The translations under genes and the position numbers were made by a program. A stretch of DNA of 14,817 nucleotides from an uncultured Lachnospiraceae bacterium (GTDB lineage Bacteria > Bacillota > Clostridia > Lachnospirales > Lachnospiraceae): contig CACZSE010000139.1 of the NCBI GenBank assembly GCA_902783735.1, forward strand, positions 1 through 14,817. The letters run 5' to 3'. Of this stretch, positions 12,448-14,817 are shown one piece after another. How positions within the stretch are numbered: the first letter of the stretch is position 1; every line of letters begins with the position of its first letter. The notes beneath the pieces were generated by a model. It did not search any database. It saw only the letters and a program-made list of their open reading frames with translations, and was not told the DNA's origin.

Positions 12448-14817
12448 ATGAATTCAAAAATGTTAACCGGAACTTTCTACGGAACAACCCGGGAAGACGA
12501 AGAAAAAAAACTGAACAGAGTAAAAGAGGTTGCGAAGAATAGGCTTGACAGGATCAGGCAGGATGCAACCAGACTTCAGGATGAACTGAAGTCATTACGT
12601 GAAGTCTATGATGTTGACGATAAGGAAGGACTGGCACAATGGTTTAATACCGATGCAAGATTTAATGAAGTCAGAAATGATATGAGAAGAGCCGAAAGGG
12701 CGGGAATGAAACCGTTTTTCGGACGTATTGATATTGTGGATGAGGAATCCTCTAAACGTGAGACCTTTTATATTGGGAAATCGGTCATAGCCATGGATCC
12801 TTCACAACCGGAGGTCATAGACTGGCGTGCACCGATATCTTCTGTATACTACGATCACAGTCTCGGAAAATGTGAATACAAGGTACCTAAAGAAGGTATT
12901 TACAGAGCAGATCTTAAAAGAAAAAGAACCTATGAGATCGAGGATGGAGCCATAAAGGATTACTACGATTCCGATGTGGTGGCCAATGACGATCTTCTTA
13001 CTAAATATTTATCAAAAAGCAAAAGGAACGTCTTAAGCGAGATCATCGCGACAATTCAACAGGAACAAAACGAAATAATACGTAAGAACCCGAAACACAA
13101 TGTTTTGGTGCAGGGAAGCGCCGGTTCCGGCAAGACTACGGTTGCCATGCACAGGATATCATATATCCTTTACAATTATGACACCGAATTCAAACCGGAT
13201 GGCTTTTATATTGTCGGAAGCAATAAGGTGTTACTGAACTATATTACCGGAGTGTTGCCCGATCTGGATGTATACGGAGTACGTCAGATGACCATGGAGG
13301 AACTTTTTGTAAGACTTCTCTATGAAGATTGGGAAAAGGACTACAAGATACGCCGCTTAGACAAAACGGAAAAAAGTATCGGTATAAAAGGAAGCGGCAA
13401 ATGGTTTGAAAAACTGACAGCATTCTGTGACAGGGTTGAAAAAAAACATGTACCGCACACTGATATCCGCCTCGCTAAAAATGATCGCTTGATCATGAGC
13501 GGAGAGGAAATAAAAAAGGTGATACGCGATTACCCGCAATGGTCCATGGCACGTAAATTTGAACGCCTGAACGATCTTCTTATGACAAGACTCGAAAATG
13601 AGATCTATGGAAAATATTATTCGTATAATGCAGAAGAGCAGAAGAGTCTGACAAGGAAATATAAAGACTATTTTAACAGGTTCTTCTGGCGGGATTCGGT
13701 ATTTGATCTGTATGAAGAATTTGTCCTGAAAGAAAAGATAAGTGAGCCTGACATCATATATGAAAAATATGAGCCCGACCTGTACGATCTTGCTTCTTTA
13801 GCCTATATCTACAAGCGGATCAAAGAAAATGAGGTGATACAGGAAGCAAGCCATGTTGTCATAGATGAAGCACAGGACTTCGGTATCATGATATATGATT
13901 CACTCAAATATTGTATGAGTAAATGCACATTTACCATCATGGGAGATGTATCACAGAATATCAATTTCGGCTGCGGACTGTCAGATTGGGAAGAGTTAAA
14001 AAGGATCATGCTTCCCGACAGGTACGACTATTTCGGATTTCTTAAAAAGAGTTACAGAAATACGGTCGAGATATCTGAGTTTGCAACCGATATACTGAGA
14101 CATGCAACCTTCCCCATCTATCCGGTAGAACCCATAGTACGTCACGGAAACAAAGTAGAATGTAAAAAGTGCGAAGATCATGAGGCTTTAAACGAAGCTG
14201 TATTAAAAAAAGCTCTGGATCTCAGAAAAAAAGATTATGAGACGATAGCCGTTATATGTAAGGACATCAAAGAGGCTGAGGATGTGTACGGGTATATGAA
14301 CAGTTTAGCCGATGTCAGATATTTTTCGGGTGAAGATACGGAATTTTCGGGAGGGATATATATTATTCCGATCGAATATTCAAAAGGCCTTGAGTTTGAT
14401 GCCGTGATAATATATGACGCTTCCGGGAAAGCGTATCCAAAGGATGACGGCTATGCAAAGCTTCTTTATGTTGCCGCAACCAGAGCATTACATGAATTGA
14501 CTGTTTTTTATGTTAAGGATCTGACGGGTCTCATCGGCGATCCCATTCCCGAAGAAAGAAAACAGATCTCATTTGTTGAAGATGACCTTCACATTAGACC
14601 GGTTGAATTTGAAGAGGAATTTAAGACCAAGGAAGAAATTGCGAGTCAAAAGGCAACTGAGGGAGATAACGACAGGGCACTGAGAGAAAAATACGGTCCC
14701 AGGACCATATCCGTTAAAGTGAAAAAAACTGTTAAAACATCCGCTAAACAAGAAACGGTCGTTAAAGCAAATGCAGCCGGTATAGCAGCCCGCAAAAAGG
14801 AAATTCCCAAAACAGAA
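12448..14817 (+). CDS. helD: HelD-like UvrD/Rep-superfamily helicase (RNA polymerase recycling), 3' end missing
   Basis: The frame is open for 790 codons from ATG 12448 (AAGGAG seven bases upstream) to the window edge. The N-terminus is a charged coiled coil (about 14-55), as in the HelD arm that enters the RNA polymerase secondary channel. Then come the HelD-type segments YIGKSV and DWRAPISSVYYD, the Walker A motif GSAGSGKTT (Lys 229), Walker B DEAQD (473-477), GDVSQNI, the SKGLEFDAVI segment and motif VI YVAATRA (674-680). HelD uses ATP to release stalled or post-termination RNA polymerase from nucleic acid. The stretch after about residue 740 is Lys/Ala-rich and low-complexity, and is already longer than B. 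subtilis HelD (774). It lies 42 bases after the dehydrogenase with no terminator between, so co-transcription is possible. Confidence 0.88.
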   Translation, partial: MNSKMLTGTFYGTTREDEEKKLNRVKEVAKNRLDRIRQDATRLQDELKSLREVYDVDDKEGLAQWFNTDARFNEVRNDMRRAERAGMKPFFGRIDIVDEESSKRETFYIGKSVIAMDPSQPEVIDWRAPISSVYYDHSLGKCEYKVPKEGIYRADLKRKRTYEIEDGAIKDYYDSDVVANDDLLTKYLSKSKRNVLSEIIATIQQEQNEIIRKNPKHNVLVQGSAGSGKTTVAMHRISYILYNYDTEFKPDGFYIVGSNKVLLNYITGVLPDLDVYGVRQMTMEELFVRLLYEDWEKDYKIRRLDKTEKSIGIKGSGKWFEKLTAFCDRVEKKHVPHTDIRLAKNDRLIMSGEEIKKVIRDYPQWSMARKFERLNDLLMTRLENEIYGKYYSYNAEEQKSLTRKYKDYFNRFFWRDSVFDLYEEFVLKEKISEPDIIYEKYEPDLYDLASLAYIYKRIKENEVIQEASHVVIDEAQDFGIMIYDSLKYCMSKCTFTIMGDVSQNINFGCGLSDWEELKRIMLPDRYDYFGFLKKSYRNTVEISEFATDILRHATFPIYPVEPIVRHGNKVECKKCEDHEALNEAVLKKALDLRKKDYETIAVICKDIKEAEDVYGYMNSLADVRYFSGEDTEFSGGIYIIPIEYSKGLEFDAVIIYDASGKAYPKDDGYAKLLYVAATRALHELTVFYVKDLTGLIGDPIPEERKQISFVEDDLHIRPVEFEEEFKTKEEIASQKATEGDNDRALREKYGPRTISVKVKKTVKTSAKQETVVKANAAGIAARKKEIPKTE

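Overview
The window looks like chromosome from a low-GC Gram-positive anaerobe of the Lachnospiraceae/Clostridia type, possibly Butyrivibrio-like. The reasons are consistent AT-rich codon use, strong AGGAGG-type ribosome sites, sigma-A-like TTGACA/TATACT promoters, an LdhA-class D-lactate dehydrogenase, a HelD helicase and a large c-di-GMP/histidine-kinase fusion. This assignment is inference from family content; no rRNA, tRNA or other taxonomic marker is present.

Layout. (1) 1-305: the 3' end of an alpha/beta-hydrolase-like gene. (2) 306-697: a non-coding region with a strong hairpin (412-454) and a near-consensus promoter (505-533). The promoter is enclosed by a perfect 12-bp inverted repeat (444-455 / 534-545), the geometry expected of an invertible promoter. 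(3) 698-1827: two translationally coupled short chromate-transporter (CHR) genes, closed by a terminator at 1857-1895. (4) 1965-4818: a self-regulated efflux cassette. A consensus promoter lies between two copies of a CGAC-N5-GTCG operator and drives tetR, an MFS exporter and a CPBP-family intramembrane protease. (5) 4945-6471: a full-length flotillin with its own terminator, which is shared with the convergent genes. (6) 11172 to 6550, minus strand: a two-gene signalling operon. It encodes a roughly 1267-residue membrane protein (7TM - degenerate GGDEF - EAL - HisKA - HATPase - REC - HPt), then a 252-residue protein of two receiver domains, the first degenerate, with no output domain. (7) 11203-11367: a divergent intergenic region with AT-rich direct repeats and a 16-bp palindrome. 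(8) 11368-12405 and 12448 to the window end: a D-lactate dehydrogenase with a cysteine-rich tail, then a HelD-type RNA-polymerase-associated helicase cut by the window edge.

How the genes may work together. The tetR cassette is a typical inducible efflux module. The minus-strand pair reads as a complete multistep phosphorelay (His to Asp to His-phosphotransfer to a separate receiver) joined in one polypeptide to c-di-GMP-type domains. The metal-ligand substitution in its EAL domain suggests sensing or impaired hydrolysis rather than normal turnover. The most novel candidates are the possible invertible promoter before the chromate-transporter pair and this fused c-di-GMP/phosphorelay protein with its output-less dual receiver. 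No CRISPR array, insertion sequence, integrase or RNA gene was recognised.
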